The position numbers were made by a program, and so were the translations under genes. The notes under the pieces are model-generated. The model made no database searches and had not been told where the DNA came from. It was given only the letters and a program-made list of their open reading frames with translations. This document shows positions 1-6,811 of a stretch of DNA of 16,698 bases, piece after piece. This DNA is from Methanosarcinales archaeon. GTDB taxonomy: Archaea > Halobacteriota > Syntropharchaeia > Alkanophagales > Methanospirareceae. Location of the stretch: positions 1-16,698 of the forward strand of contig DAOUYX010000011.1 of the NCBI GenBank assembly GCA_030665925.1, read 5' to 3'. Position 1 is the stretch's first letter; each line of letters starts with the position of its first letter.

Positions 1-446
1 GCGTTCATAGCCGCTGCTATCTTCTCACCGTCTTCCACCGTGCTCATCGTATAAACACCGTTTAGGTCGGTTCCTTCGATCGCAGGGATACGGGGCTTTC
101 TTCCTGTCCCGATCACTAAATAGTCGTATTTCAGCTCATCGCCCGTGCTCAGACTCACGGTGCTCTGCTCCACGTTTATGCCCGTTGCTTCGGTCTCCGC
201 GCGATAGTCAATGCCATGACCGATGAACGTCTCCGGCGGGTCTATCTCCGCAACGTCCTTCATGGGGAAAACGCCCTGCAACGCAAAGGGCACTGCGCAA
301 ATAGACGCTGAACCGCCCTTATCCTTCTTCACAAGCGTTATATCAAACTGCTTGAGCACTTCCGCACCCTTTTTGAAGATAGCTTCCAGCGTGTACGTCC
401 CCGCATCACCACCACCAATTATCACCATTTTTCGTGCCATTTTCAT
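1..446 (-). CDS. FAD/NAD(P)-dependent disulfide oxidoreductase, CoA-disulfide reductase-like (N-terminal part)
   Basis: The minus-strand frame opens with ATG AAA ATG and runs off the left edge after about 148 residues, so the C-terminal two thirds is missing. Near the N-terminus a hydrophobic strand leads into a GGGDAG dinucleotide-binding turn (residues 11-16, FAD). A SASICAVPF stretch follows; its Cys (residue 50 from this start) sits where CoA-disulfide reductases and NADH oxidases of this family have the redox Cys of their SxxCGLPY motif. The segment YDYLVIGTGRKPRIPAIEG is the usual second FAD-contact motif. Known family members reduce CoA disulfide, polysulfide or O2 using NAD(P)H; the substrate cannot be decided here. 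In-frame ATGs at 446, 440 and 428 are all possible starts and no clear ribosome binding site separates them. It is divergent from bud32. Confidence 0.82.
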   Translation of the reverse strand, partial: MKMARKMVIIGGGDAGTYTLEAIFKKGAEVLKQFDITLVKKDKGGSASICAVPFALQGVFPMKDVAEIDPPETFIGHGIDYRAETEATGINVEQSTVSLSTGDELKYDYLVIGTGRKPRIPAIEGTDLNGVYTMSTVEDGEKIAAAMN

Positions 447-524
447 CGTCTTTACGTCCGTAATGTATACATAAAAATTTTTCTATAATTCACCCTCGTA
501 GAAAAAACATTTACAGCAATATTT

Positions 525-542
525 TCTTCTTGAAAAAGAAGA
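525..542. repeat. Short perfect hairpin in the bud32 leader
   Basis: Arms TCTTCTT (525-531) and AAGAAGA (536-542) are perfectly complementary around a GAAA loop. The hairpin ends 12 nt before the bud32 start codon, where a ribosome binding site would be expected, and no separate Shine-Dalgarno motif is seen. An AT-rich stretch at 467-480 (ATACATAAAAATTTT) could be the TATA element for either divergent gene. The function is unknown. Confidence 0.4.
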
Positions 543-554
543 GATCGTGTAACA

Positions 555-1160
555 ATGAGTCCCGTAGGTGACGCTCGCGCTGCTAAAGTGCGGTTTCAGT
601 GCGCTGAAGCGATCGTGGAGATCGAGGGCGACCTCGTCTACAAACGGAGAATAGAAAAGCGATACCGGGTAAAGGAGGTAGACGAGCGAATAAGGAGAGA
701 AAGAACGAAGAGCGAAGCGAAATTAATTTCAGAGGCGAGGCGAAAAGGCGTGCCCACGCCCATCATCTTTGACGTTGACGAGTACGAACTGGTGATGGAG
801 AAGATAGAAGGTAATCTCGCGCGGGAGGTGATTAACGAAGATATAAGTGAGCGAATAGGCGAGTTCGTTGGCATCTTGCACAAAAACGGGATAATTCATG
901 GTGATTTGACTACGTCCAATATCATCGTGGGTGATCACATTTATTTTATAGATTTTGGTTTGTCGTTCATCGAATCGAGCACGGAAGCACGGGGCGTAGA
1001 CGTTCATGTATTTTTTCAAAGCCTTAAAGGCACGCATGACTTCAACGAGCAATTGAAAGAGTCGTTCATAACGGGCTACAAGAGTACGTTTCCACAGGCA
1101 GTGCAGGTATTGAAAAGAGCAGCGGAAATCGAGCGCAGGGGACGGTATGTGGAACGATAA
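555..1160 (+). CDS. bud32: Bud32 (PRPK-type) atypical kinase/ATPase of the KEOPS complex
   Basis: The 201-residue protein has the minimal kinase fold of Bud32. The ATP-binding Lys is K30 (LVYKR) and the helix-C Glu is E54 (TKSEAKLI). The catalytic loop IIHGDLTTSN has D117 and N122, the metal-binding DFG is at 133-135, and the C-terminus is the typical IERRGRY. In KEOPS, Bud32 supports Kae1 in making N6-threonylcarbamoyladenosine at position 37 of ANN-decoding tRNAs. Many euryarchaea encode a Kae1-Bud32 fusion. Here the protein begins at a clean N-terminus and an in-frame TGA lies upstream at 531-533, so it is stand-alone. It converges on the HicB-like gene with one base between the two stops. 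Confidence 0.93.
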   Translation: MSPVGDARAAKVRFQCAEAIVEIEGDLVYKRRIEKRYRVKEVDERIRRERTKSEAKLISEARRKGVPTPIIFDVDEYELVMEKIEGNLAREVINEDISERIGEFVGILHKNGIIHGDLTTSNIIVGDHIYFIDFGLSFIESSTEARGVDVHVFFQSLKGTHDFNEQLKESFITGYKSTFPQAVQVLKRAAEIERRGRYVER

Positions 1161-1161
1161 T

Positions 1162-1368
1162 TCATAACAACTCAACAAACTCTTTTTCTTCGACTCCTTT
1201 CAGCGCTCTCCGATTAATGACTTCCATGCATCCCGGTATTGCATCTTTTATATTTTCCAATGCTTCTTCTATTGTCTCACCTTGGGAATAGCATCCGGGC
1301 AATGCTGGGCAGCTTACATTGTATCCCTCGTCTTCTAAATCTTCCTTTATAACGACTTTGAATTTCAT
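1162..1368 (-). CDS. HicB-like (UPF0150) small protein, no HicA partner visible
   Basis: The 68-residue protein has the HicB/UPF0150 pattern: an N-terminal strand (FKVVIKED), then GYNVSCPALPGCYSQGETIEEALENIKDAI. This is the partially degraded RNase-H-like fold found in HicB antitoxins. HicB normally neutralises the mRNA interferase HicA encoded next to it. No HicA-like protein (about 60-80 residues, with the GSHH-type motif) is seen on either strand nearby: one side is bud32, the other is a remnant and the TPR gene. No added DNA-binding domain is seen either. It could be a solitary antitoxin remnant or one of the many stand-alone UPF0150 proteins of unknown role. The ribosome binding site is weak (GGTAAG). 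Confidence 0.75.
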   Translation of the reverse strand: MKFKVVIKEDLEDEGYNVSCPALPGCYSQGETIEEALENIKDAIPGCMEVINRRALKGVEEKEFVELL

Positions 1369-1383
1369 TTACTTACCACGCTT

Positions 1384-1510
1384 AATAGATAGATTTTTGG
1401 TATTTTAAGAGGCTTACTCTATGAAAGCCCCAGCCGCGCCACCCCCGAATGAATTCGGGTGCATCCACGTTATCCATAGGCGGGGTCCCACCGCAACTTA
1501 ACTTCCTTGT
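1384..1510 (-). repeat. Hairpin-rich segment, possible remnant of a mobile-element end
   Basis: This short stretch contains several stem-loops. CCCGAA (1444-1449) pairs with TTCGGG (1454-1459) around TGAA. GGCTT near 1411 pairs with AAGCC near 1425. An imperfect GGCGGG/CCCACC pair lies near 1480-1496. Its base composition is richer in G+C than the flanking TPR gene. Clustered subterminal hairpins of this sort are typical of IS200/IS605-type ends, but no transposase is present and the identification is inference. The last residues of the TPR gene run into this segment. Confidence 0.3.
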
Positions 1511-2552
1511 CATTTTTTTCTGATAATCGGGGTTCTTGATCTTGTTTCTTAAATTTAAATGATTGTATGCATTCATCAAATATTTGCTCATATTCATCAA
1601 ATAGATTGGGTTCTATACCACATGTTATGATGTATTCAATGCCATCTTTAACAAAACCAACCTTTTTGGTTTTAAGACCCAGTGCCGAATATATCGCCTC
1701 AATAGCTTCTATATTATCCACTTTTATGCGTTTTAAAGATTCCATTTTACCATTAAGCCCGTGTACATTCCGTATTACTAAATCTTCAAGATCTTCGATA
1801 GTTTCCTGAGTTCCATAAGTTGGACCAGCCACAAGATTAATATTTCCCCCTCTTAGATTGGTAAAATGAACAAGCATCTCTGAGGGTAATTTGGTATTAA
1901 TTCTCCTCCATCCTTTGGGACATTTGATCGAAAAACCATACTTCTCGTTTGAATATACTTCATCCGCAGATTTTTCCTCATATTCAAATTCCAAATCATT
2001 TTGATTTACCTCTTTAATAGCTCTTTCAAGTGCCTCGTGTGCATTAACATTGTTGGGCTCCAACTCCACAGCTTTTCTAAATTCTAATATCGCTTCATCC
2101 ATCTTTCCTGCTCCTGCAAGAGCAGCTCCAAGACTACAATGAGCGGAACCAAATTTAGGATCTATCCTTATCGCCTCTTTAAATTCTTTTATGGATTTAT
2201 TCAGTTTTCCTTTTGAGAAAAAAGCATGTCCTAGGGCATTATGCGCAGGAGCAAAATCGGAGTCCATACTCACAGCCATTTTGTAATTAGATATGGCTGC
2301 ATCCAGATCTCCTTTCCTATTAAAAACGAGACCTTGATCATAAAACTTTTTTTCCGATCTCAAATTTTCACTCCTAAACTTACCTCTCAGACTCATCCAT
2401 GATATAATCGCTGCTAATATCCCCATAAATATGAAGAAATACTTTGTCCATCCATATTTAAAGCGGATATAACCCGAAGGCTCAACGACGAGCATGGAGA
2501 TTATAAGAAGTATAGCACAAACAAGGGATATAATATCAAAAGTTCTCCCCAT
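1470..2552 (-). CDS. Membrane-anchored TPR protein with a PsbP/DUF1795-like C-terminal domain
   Basis: The 360-residue protein has two predicted membrane segments (about residues 7-24 and 38-53). Three tetratricopeptide repeats follow (about 67-168), each with the W/Y-G-A-F-A-P spacing, for example AHNALGHAFFSKGKLNKSIKEF. After a short acidic linker comes a domain starting YGFSIKCPKGWRR at about 205 and running to about 335. Its pattern (YGFSI..P.GW, then a membrane-adjacent beta fold) resembles PsbP/DUF1795 lipoprotein-like domains. The protein is probably a surface scaffold or protein-interaction factor; no specific job can be named. The start is well supported by AAAGGTGATG eight bases upstream of ATG. 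The final residues (about KLRWDPAYG) come from the hairpin-rich segment downstream and may not be native. Confidence 0.85.
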   Translation of the reverse strand: MGRTFDIISLVCAILLIISMLVVEPSGYIRFKYGWTKYFFIFMGILAAIISWMSLRGKFRSENLRSEKKFYDQGLVFNRKGDLDAAISNYKMAVSMDSDFAPAHNALGHAFFSKGKLNKSIKEFKEAIRIDPKFGSAHCSLGAALAGAGKMDEAILEFRKAVELEPNNVNAHEALERAIKEVNQNDLEFEYEEKSADEVYSNEKYGFSIKCPKGWRRINTKLPSEMLVHFTNLRGGNINLVAGPTYGTQETIEDLEDLVIRNVHGLNGKMESLKRIKVDNIEAIEAIYSALGLKTKKVGFVKDGIEYIITCGIEPNLFDEYEQIFDECIQSFKFKKQDQEPRLSEKNDKEVKLRWDPAYG

Positions 2553-2850
2553 TTTTACATCACCTTTTGTTTTTTATCTTTATCATACCTCTTCAAAAGT
2601 CACTATACCCTGTACTTAAGATATGGGCCTGTAATAAGCACGGGACCTGCAACCCGACTTTTACAATATATTTTTATCATGAGATATATAAAAGGTTTCC
2701 ATTTATTTCCGTAAAAAATATTTGATATAGCAGCTCCATTCGTTAAATAAAGCAAAAAAGTTCGATGAAGTTGAAAATCGCTAAAAGACCTTGTTTCTTT
2801 GGTAAAGCTTTCTTTTCAAAAGAAAGGTTTGTTTATGATCCCCATAACAA
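2553..2850. other. 298-bp intergenic region between tyrS 3' end and TPR gene 5' end
   Basis: No supported gene is seen. The region is AT-rich and should hold the TPR gene promoter on the minus strand; TATA-like runs occur at 2684-2695 (TTTATATATCTC on the minus strand), but this is far from the start and not decisive. A palindrome near 2804-2830, listed separately, lies just past the tyrS stop. Confidence 0.5.
2804..2830. repeat. AT-rich palindrome after tyrS, possible terminator or dispersed repeat copy
   Basis: Arms CTTTCTTTT (2808-2816) and AAAAGAAAG (2818-2826) are perfect around one base. The pairing continues with AAA/TTT outside a single G-G mismatch, giving a 13-position stem. It starts about 20 bases beyond the tyrS stop codon, so it may act as a transcription terminator for tyrS. 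The right side, AAAGGTTTG, matches an arm of the repeat inside cfbE at 6616-6624. Confidence 0.5.
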
Positions 2851-3831
2851 CTACCGCAACCTCTTTCTAATAGGCTCCAGCACCTCATTGAGTGACCTTA
2901 CAGCATTAGTCTTCAAATCTGACGGATGCACCTTCCCCTGTACATAATCGAGTTCGAGTCTCTCATAACGCTCGTAACTGACATTTCCACCGTATTTAGC
3001 ACTTCGCTCTATCGTCACTTCGCCACTCAGCTCAGGACTTGGAAATATCACATGCTTATAGATCTGCAGTACGGGATTGCCCTCCGCGATTTTAGGTGGG
3101 CAAAAAGCACTCATTAGCTTCTGTTCCAAGCTCTCTTCAGGCTCGTCCACCGCTATATAATTTCTCAGGGATGAGGACATCTTATCGCCATCTAACCCTA
3201 TTAATAACGGAGTATGAATACAGATAGGAGCTTTAAAGCCCAGTTTCGGGAGGTTATCCCGTGCGAGCATGTGGATCTTCCGTTGGTCAATCCCGCCTAC
3301 TGCAATGTCTATATTGAGATACGCAATATCCACCGCTTGCATCAGCGGATAGATCGCTTGTGAGACTTTTCTGTCCTCCGTGCTCCGGGAGACCTCGTCC
3401 ATGCTTCTTCTCGCTCTCTTTTCCGTGGTTATCGTTGCAAGCCGTAGTACGTTCATCATATATTCTTCGTCCATTTGATAAGACGAGCCGTAAATGAACT
3501 CAGTCTCTTCGCTTAACCCTGACGCTGCAAAACATCGCTTGTTATAGTCTGCGGTCTCCCGTATCTGTTCAAAACTCCCCTTCTCATTCAGATACGCATG
3601 CATATCCGCGAGAAGCACAATGACCTGAAAGCCAAGACGCTGCAGCTCCCGCAACGTGTTTAGTATAGGCAAATGCCCGATGTGCACGCTGCCACTCGGC
3701 TCAAATCCTACATACGCTCTTAATTCTCGCTCAGACTTTGAGAGTGACGCCAATACATCCTCTAATTCTGCCTCAGTTATTATCTCTTCCACGTTCATTT
3801 CTAAAATCTTCAGTGGTTCGCTGTCTTTCAT
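2851..3831 (-). CDS. tyrS: Tyrosyl-tRNA synthetase, archaeal/eukaryal type
   Basis: The 326-residue class I synthetase charges tRNA-Tyr with tyrosine. The ATP-binding signature is HIGH (residues 50-53, in SGSVHIGHLP) and the second signature is KMSSS (217-221). Tyrosine-pocket residues are Y40, Y161, Q165 and D168 in the YPLMQAVD strand, plus Q183. The length and the lack of an S4 domain fit the archaeal form. Start: ATG is preceded by AAAGGAGTGA at normal spacing. The gene lies 59 bp downstream of cfbD in the same orientation and could be co-transcribed, although a palindrome lies between them. Confidence 0.96.
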   Translation of the reverse strand: MKDSEPLKILEMNVEEIITEAELEDVLASLSKSERELRAYVGFEPSGSVHIGHLPILNTLRELQRLGFQVIVLLADMHAYLNEKGSFEQIRETADYNKRCFAASGLSEETEFIYGSSYQMDEEYMMNVLRLATITTEKRARRSMDEVSRSTEDRKVSQAIYPLMQAVDIAYLNIDIAVGGIDQRKIHMLARDNLPKLGFKAPICIHTPLLIGLDGDKMSSSLRNYIAVDEPEESLEQKLMSAFCPPKIAEGNPVLQIYKHVIFPSPELSGEVTIERSAKYGGNVSYERYERLELDYVQGKVHPSDLKTNAVRSLNEVLEPIRKRLR

Positions 3832-3854
3832 TCTCGTCTCACTCCTTTTAGAAA

Positions 3855-3893
3855 AAGCGTTGATAAAAACTTTTTTTTAAAAAAAGTTTGTTA
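3855..3893. repeat. Dispersed palindromic repeat copy at the cfbD 3' end
   Basis: AAACTTTTTTT (3867-3877) pairs with AAAAAAAGTTT (3879-3889). The flank AAGCGTTGAT on the left and GTTTGTTAG on the right match the copy inside cfbE at 6629-6664, which reads AAGCGTTTTGAT and GTTTGATAG, so this is more than a chance AT palindrome. The cfbD stop codon (3891-3893) lies at the edge of the repeat. It may also work as a transcription terminator. Confidence 0.55.
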
Positions 3894-4988
3894 GTGCATC
3901 AGCTTCAACAGCGTATCACCGAATTCCGAAGGAATAATGCCGGTAGCACCCATTGTTTTTGGATGAAGGTCAATTTCAAGCACTACGTGGTCGTGTCCAA
4001 GCCATCTTAACGGCTCGATTGTTCTTGGACCGTTAGTGACCGAAAATGTCTCCATTTTTACACCGTACTTCTCCAAAGGCACTGCGTGCGGAATACCCAG
4101 CAAAACGGCAAAATCGTACGATGAGTAAAGGTCCCGGATAAAAGCAGCAGCTTTCTCCCCCGCAACTGGATATTCATCCAACCCACCGATTATGTGATCT
4201 GTTGCGATACCGTCAGCCGCTAATTCGTCAAGAATCGTCTCCGAATAGCCTCGAATCTTTTTCAAGCCCACTTCCGTATCAAGATTAGCGATATTGACGA
4301 TTTGCGAAGGCGCTGCGACTTTATTCACAGCCCTTAAAATGTCTGCAAACATGAAAACTGTCTCTTTCTTTGCGTTTAAAATGCATATTCCTTTTTTACC
4401 TTTGCCAATAAGTTCAAGCAGCCTGTTTGCAATGTCTATCTTTGAATCTCCCTTAGAAGGTGGAATATAACTTTTGCTGGCAGCTCCGACTTCTTTTTCT
4501 AATTTCGTTGCCGCTTCGAGCATTCTCTTCTGCCGTTCAAACTCCTCAATGCTGATTATACCCAACTTATAAGCAGATTCTAAGGTTAGAATCGCGCCCA
4601 CGGTGTTGTCCCTGTATCCAGCATGCACGTTCACCGCTATTACCTTACATCCTACTCCGCTCTCCTCTACTGCCTGATGCAGGTCTTCCCCAATTATCAT
4701 GCTCGAACAGGTGCCTACCACGCCCATCAGCTCCGGATGAAACATCTCTTCTGCTTTTCTCAGCACTCTTACCAGAGAGTCATGCCCGCCGAACACAAAG
4801 TTGCTCTCGTTCATCGCAGAGGTTAAAACATGCATTCCGTCTTCTTCAAGCAGTCGGCTGTGCTTGAAACTGCAGCCCGCGGGACCGTGCATAACTGCAA
4901 CGTCCACATCCAAATCGCGGAGCGTATAAAGTGCAGCTACAATCGCACTCGGTCTCGGATGCAGTATCATCTCTATTTCCTCGCTCAT
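3891..4988 (-). CDS. cfbD: Ni-sirohydrochlorin a,c-diamide reductive cyclase subunit CfbD (NifD-like)
   Basis: The 365-residue protein is a short NifD/BchN-like homologue. Together with the reductase CfbC it performs the six-electron reduction and lactam ring formation that turns Ni-sirohydrochlorin a,c-diamide into seco-F430. Fe-S ligand candidates are C39 (MHGPAGCSFKH) and C94 (VVGTCSSMIIGED), both in positions conserved among the nitrogenase-like family. The 190s region and the C-terminal part (LGIPHAVPLEKYG, TNGPRTIEPLRW) follow the short CfbD pattern rather than true NifD, which is about 100 residues longer and has FeMo-co ligands not seen here. Start: ATG with GAGGATGA about ten bases upstream. 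It is separated from cfbE by a decayed gene, so it may have its own promoter. Confidence 0.92.
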   Translation of the reverse strand: MSEEIEMILHPRPSAIVAALYTLRDLDVDVAVMHGPAGCSFKHSRLLEEDGMHVLTSAMNESNFVFGGHDSLVRVLRKAEEMFHPELMGVVGTCSSMIIGEDLHQAVEESGVGCKVIAVNVHAGYRDNTVGAILTLESAYKLGIISIEEFERQKRMLEAATKLEKEVGAASKSYIPPSKGDSKIDIANRLLELIGKGKKGICILNAKKETVFMFADILRAVNKVAAPSQIVNIANLDTEVGLKKIRGYSETILDELAADGIATDHIIGGLDEYPVAGEKAAAFIRDLYSSYDFAVLLGIPHAVPLEKYGVKMETFSVTNGPRTIEPLRWLGHDHVVLEIDLHPKTMGATGIIPSEFGDTLLKLMH

Positions 4989-5010
4989 GCTCTTGTCATC
5001 CTCTTTTTAG

Positions 5011-5054
5011 CTTCTTCCTCTGAAGAAGGGTTTAGCAATAAAAAAGTTTTTATC
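5011..5054. repeat. Hairpin plus degenerate repeat copy upstream of cfbD
   Basis: CTTCTTC (5011-5017) pairs with GAAGAAG (5022-5028) around CTCT. The adjoining 5036-5054 segment, read on the minus strand, is TGATAAAAACTTTTTTATT; its first 16 bases match 3861-3876 of the repeat copy at the other end of cfbD. cfbD is therefore bracketed by related sequence in opposite orientations. The role is unknown; it lies in the cfbD leader. Confidence 0.4.
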
Positions 5055-5100
5055 AGATAAGAGACCGTCTCACAATTCAAAATCGCACACGAAACTTAAT

Positions 5101-5357
5101 ATGCACGGAAAAGATTTGTATCCGGCAGTGGAAAACATTCTTGAAGACCCGAAAGAATTGTCCTTCAGAATACGTTGGAACTGAATTATCTCTGAAGAGA
5201 GGTAAAAACAGCCTCAGAGCAGAAGGGGTTCGGAGTATCAAAATCAAATCAAGGTGGAAAGATTATCTATTTATGTGAAGGAAAAAAGGAACTGAAACGC
5301 CGGAGTTTCGGCAAAGTCGTTGGTGAAGCAGTAGAACTCGTATTCTACCCTTTATTG
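5101..5357 (+). pseudogene. Decayed uncharacterised gene between cfbE and cfbD
   Basis: No intact gene fills the 454 bp between cfbD and cfbE, but three plus-strand frames give protein-like text in sequence. Frame one (5101-5160) opens with ATG and reads MHGKDLYPAVENILEDPKEL. Frame two (from about 5159 to a TGA at 5276) reads CPSEYVGTELSLKRG and onward. Frame three (from about 5196) reads VKTASEQKGFGVSKSNQGG, then IIYLCEGKKELKRRSFGKVVGEAVEL. Joining them needs two frameshifts. The start resembles archaeal proteins that open with a 'DLYPxVxxxL' helix, and the strand followed by ExK (IIYLCEGK) recalls PD-(D/E)XK nuclease cores; that second point is only inference. The family is not identified. 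Confidence 0.5.
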
Positions 5358-5442
5358 TTTCATTTTCTTGTGTTAATCTCGTGAGATCTCGTGGTTTGGT
5401 TTTGGATTTTGGTGCTTGGAGCTTGTGATTTTTGAGGGACAT

Positions 5443-6774
5443 TCATCTCCACGTCTTCACATTAGAAACAATCACAGAACCTTTTTCCGAATCGTTAACG
5501 GCCTTTTCCAGAGCCGCATCCAAATTAGCAGAAAAAAACACGTTCTTACCTTTGATTTTACTTTTAAATTCCTCACCCACAATGAGCATCTCAACGAAAT
5601 CAGATGCTCTCTGCTCAACCACTTTCTGGAGTTCCTCCGCACTCACACCCTCACACACATATCCCGACTCTTCGCCAACAATCAAAATCATCTTTTCTGA
5701 TATTCTCCTCGCCATCTCCGTTACCTCATCAAGGAACTTCAATTTTGTGCCTGAATTGGAATTATCAATCAAGAACCGCCCTTTTAGCTTCTCCAGTTTC
5801 ATTCTACCACCCACCGCTGAAATAGTACTATTGAGCTCCTTCGGGGGTATGCCAAGACTCAAAACCGTACAACAAGCCGCTTCCAAGGAATTCCTGTAAT
5901 ATTCCGTGTCAAAAAAGGAATCAAAAGGTTTGAACGCGATTTCGCCATTTATAAAATCGCCGTTTATGGTTTTTAGCCGGTTAAAAACGACTTTATTTTC
6001 GTATTCCTCTATCCACAGAGTTTTATCTTTGTCACCGAACGTATTCCCGCTCATGTTTACATCGGATATTAATAAACCCGGATGAACAACGATACTCCTG
6101 TCCCCATAGTTTTTTATTGACGCTTTTTTTACCGCAGATGCATCTTTTGTGCCGCCTGCAATTCTATAATCTTCCTTTAAGCTCGTTATCACTCCTACAT
6201 CGCCTATTCCCGTTAATCCCAGCGAGATCTCAAACACCGCTATATCAGGCTTCAAATTCTTTTCACTTGCTATTTCCATTACTTTTAACACATTTGCGGG
6301 TGTCCCACCCAATTTCGGAAATATTACTGTATCCTCGGGGGATGTGAACCTCGTGACGGAACTGGTATGCGAAAGAACTTTAAATTTGTTCTTTAACAAC
6401 TGACATATCAACTCGCAGACCGAGGTCTTCCCGATCGTTCCAGTTACTTCTACTACTTTTATATCATCGAAAAGGTTCTTTATGGTGGCAATCTCTCTCA
6501 CAGCCTCGTGATGACTCATAAAAGGTATGTCATTCTTTAACGCTTGCTTTACAATCTCAAAGTTCGGATTCAGGTGAACGGGTGCGATAACCAAGTCGTA
6601 ATTCAAACCTTTAAAAAAGGTTTGCTGCGAAGCGTTTTGATCAAACTTTCTTAAAGTTTGATAGGGATTGAATATTTCTACTTCTTTCCCAAGTTCCTCT
6701 AACTCTTCTGCAATAACGTCCGCTCCGTGAATTGGATCTAAAACCAATATTCTGGATGATTTTTTTATAGTCAT
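5443..6774 (-). CDS. cfbE: Coenzyme F430 synthetase CfbE (Mur ligase-like)
   Basis: The 443-residue ATP-dependent ligase catalyses the last step of F430 synthesis: activation of the seco-F430 carboxylate and closure of the carbocyclic ring F. The N-terminal domain has VLDPIHGAD and YDLVIAPVHLNP. The Mur-type P-loop is VTGTIGKTS (110-118), and the C-terminal Mur-like part includes GGRMKLEKLKGRFLIDNSNSGTK. Start: ATG with AAGGAG about ten bases upstream. It follows nikO by 37 bases and is probably in the same transcript. Odd: residues 38-57 are encoded by a double palindromic repeat (6604-6664), placed between two secondary-structure elements of the N-terminal domain, so the insertion may be tolerated. 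Confidence 0.9.
   Translation of the reverse strand: MTIKKSSRILVLDPIHGADVIAEELEELGKEVEIFNPYQTLRKFDQNASQQTFFKGLNYDLVIAPVHLNPNFEIVKQALKNDIPFMSHHEAVREIATIKNLFDDIKVVEVTGTIGKTSVCELICQLLKNKFKVLSHTSSVTRFTSPEDTVIFPKLGGTPANVLKVMEIASEKNLKPDIAVFEISLGLTGIGDVGVITSLKEDYRIAGGTKDASAVKKASIKNYGDRSIVVHPGLLISDVNMSGNTFGDKDKTLWIEEYENKVVFNRLKTINGDFINGEIAFKPFDSFFDTEYYRNSLEAACCTVLSLGIPPKELNSTISAVGGRMKLEKLKGRFLIDNSNSGTKLKFLDEVTEMARRISEKMILIVGEESGYVCEGVSAEELQKVVEQRASDFVEMLIVGEEFKSKIKGKNVFFSANLDAALEKAVNDSEKGSVIVSNVKTWR
6604..6664. repeat. Double palindromic repeat inside the cfbE coding sequence
   Basis: There are two perfect hairpins 15 bases apart. The first has arms CAAACCTTT (6604-6612) and AAAGGTTTG (6616-6624) with loop AAA. 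The second has arms ATCAAACTTT (6640-6649) and AAAGTTTGAT (6653-6662) with loop CTT. The stretch AAGCGTTTTGAT before the second hairpin is also found at the cfbD 3' end (3855-3864). The repeat keeps the cfbE frame open and encodes about 20 residues. Confidence 0.65.
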
Positions 6775-6811
6775 TTGTCAGATGCTCCTTGCTCATATTT
6801 ATAAAAGAAGT

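Noticed and set aside
3891..4988. True nitrogenase or chlorophyllide reductase subunits for the NifH/NifD-like genes.
   Set aside because: There is no NifK/BchB partner, the NifD-like protein is short and lacks FeMo-cofactor ligands, and cfbA, cfbB and cfbE lie in the same locus.
5432..5899. Open plus-strand frames opposite cfbE, nikO, nikQ and nikK.
   Set aside because: They lie wholly inside well-supported minus-strand genes, have low-complexity or Ser/Leu-rich text, and show no family motif.
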